A stretch of DNA of 16,571 nt from Cryomorphaceae bacterium. GTDB lineage: Bacteria > Bacteroidota > Bacteroidia > Flavobacteriales > Schleiferiaceae. The stretch covers positions 1-16,571 of the forward strand of contig DMQR01000222.1 of NCBI GenBank assembly GCA_003455605.1, read 5' to 3'. A program made the position numbers and the translations under genes. The stretch's first letter is position 1; each line of letters begins with the position of its first letter. Of this stretch, positions 16,458 through 16,571 are shown one piece after another. The notes beneath the pieces were generated by a model that had not been told where the DNA came from, ran no database searches, and saw only the letters and a program-made list of their open reading frames with translations.

Positions 16458-16571
16458 GTCGCTATTGAACCCATCACAGGCTAGGGTCATCCAGATTTCC
16501 CATAGCGTATTGTGCATTGTGCCGCCAGGATAACTTGATGAGGTGGTAACTACAATTGGATTGATGCATCC
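16458..16571. other. Right edge, no supported gene
   Basis: The last 114 bases show no convincing gene, terminator or repeat structure. Only short open frames cross this part; one on the minus strand runs in from the edge and stops at 16422, inside the NTF2-like gene. Confidence 0.5.

Noticed and set aside
16422..16571. Minus-strand open frame of 49 codons entering from the right edge and stopping at 16422.
   Set aside because: It is short, has no recognisable motif, and overlaps the 3' end of the NTF2-like gene; its continuation is outside the window, so coding status cannot be judged.
16500..16571. Possible integron attC or transposon end at the right edge.
   Set aside because: No core site pair of the RYYYAAC / GTTRRRY type and no terminal inverted repeat could be built.

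Overview
The window looks like chromosomal DNA from a marine-type member of the Bacteroidota, most likely Flavobacteriales. The markers are a PorT-type outer-membrane protein of the type IX secretion system next to ubiE, a septum-formation-initiator gene overlapping a B12-free methylmalonyl-CoA mutase small subunit, a Bacteroidota-style TonB receptor, and promoters resembling the TTG / TAnnTTTG consensus of this phylum. No tRNA, rRNA, CRISPR array or intact insertion sequence was seen. Genus cannot be fixed from the sequence alone.

Layout. 1-340: 3' end of a SpoU/TrmH-family RNA methyltransferase. 324-2609 (minus strand): ubiE, porT and an EamA transporter, closely packed and probably one operon. 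2661-8177 (plus): an ABC exporter, a small DivIC/FtsB-like division protein, then mutA and mutB, all separated by 38 bases or less or overlapping. 8178-8507: the relic of an aldo/keto reductase. 8508-11048: phosphoenolpyruvate carboxylase, ended by a strong two-way terminator. 11096-13519 (minus): a metal-type pair, a secreted CxxC heavy-metal-domain protein and a TonB-dependent receptor. 13564-14724: purT, divergent from that pair. 14711-15670 (minus): an unassigned DNA-binding regulator. 15671-15992: AT-rich intergenic region. 15993-16457: an NTF2-like protein of unknown role, transcribed away from the regulator.

How the genes fit together. UbiE makes menaquinone for respiration and PorT serves protein export. 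MutA and MutB interconvert methylmalonyl-CoA and succinyl-CoA, while PEP carboxylase makes oxaloacetate, so the centre of the window carries two enzymes that feed the C4 pool. PurT uses formate for purine synthesis. The HMA protein and TonB receptor probably handle a metal ion at the envelope. The right end is more AT-rich and less conserved. Its divergent regulator / NTF2-like pair, with an inverted repeat over the predicted promoter, is the least explained part. Most of the window is ordinary core genome, and no clearly new system is demonstrated.
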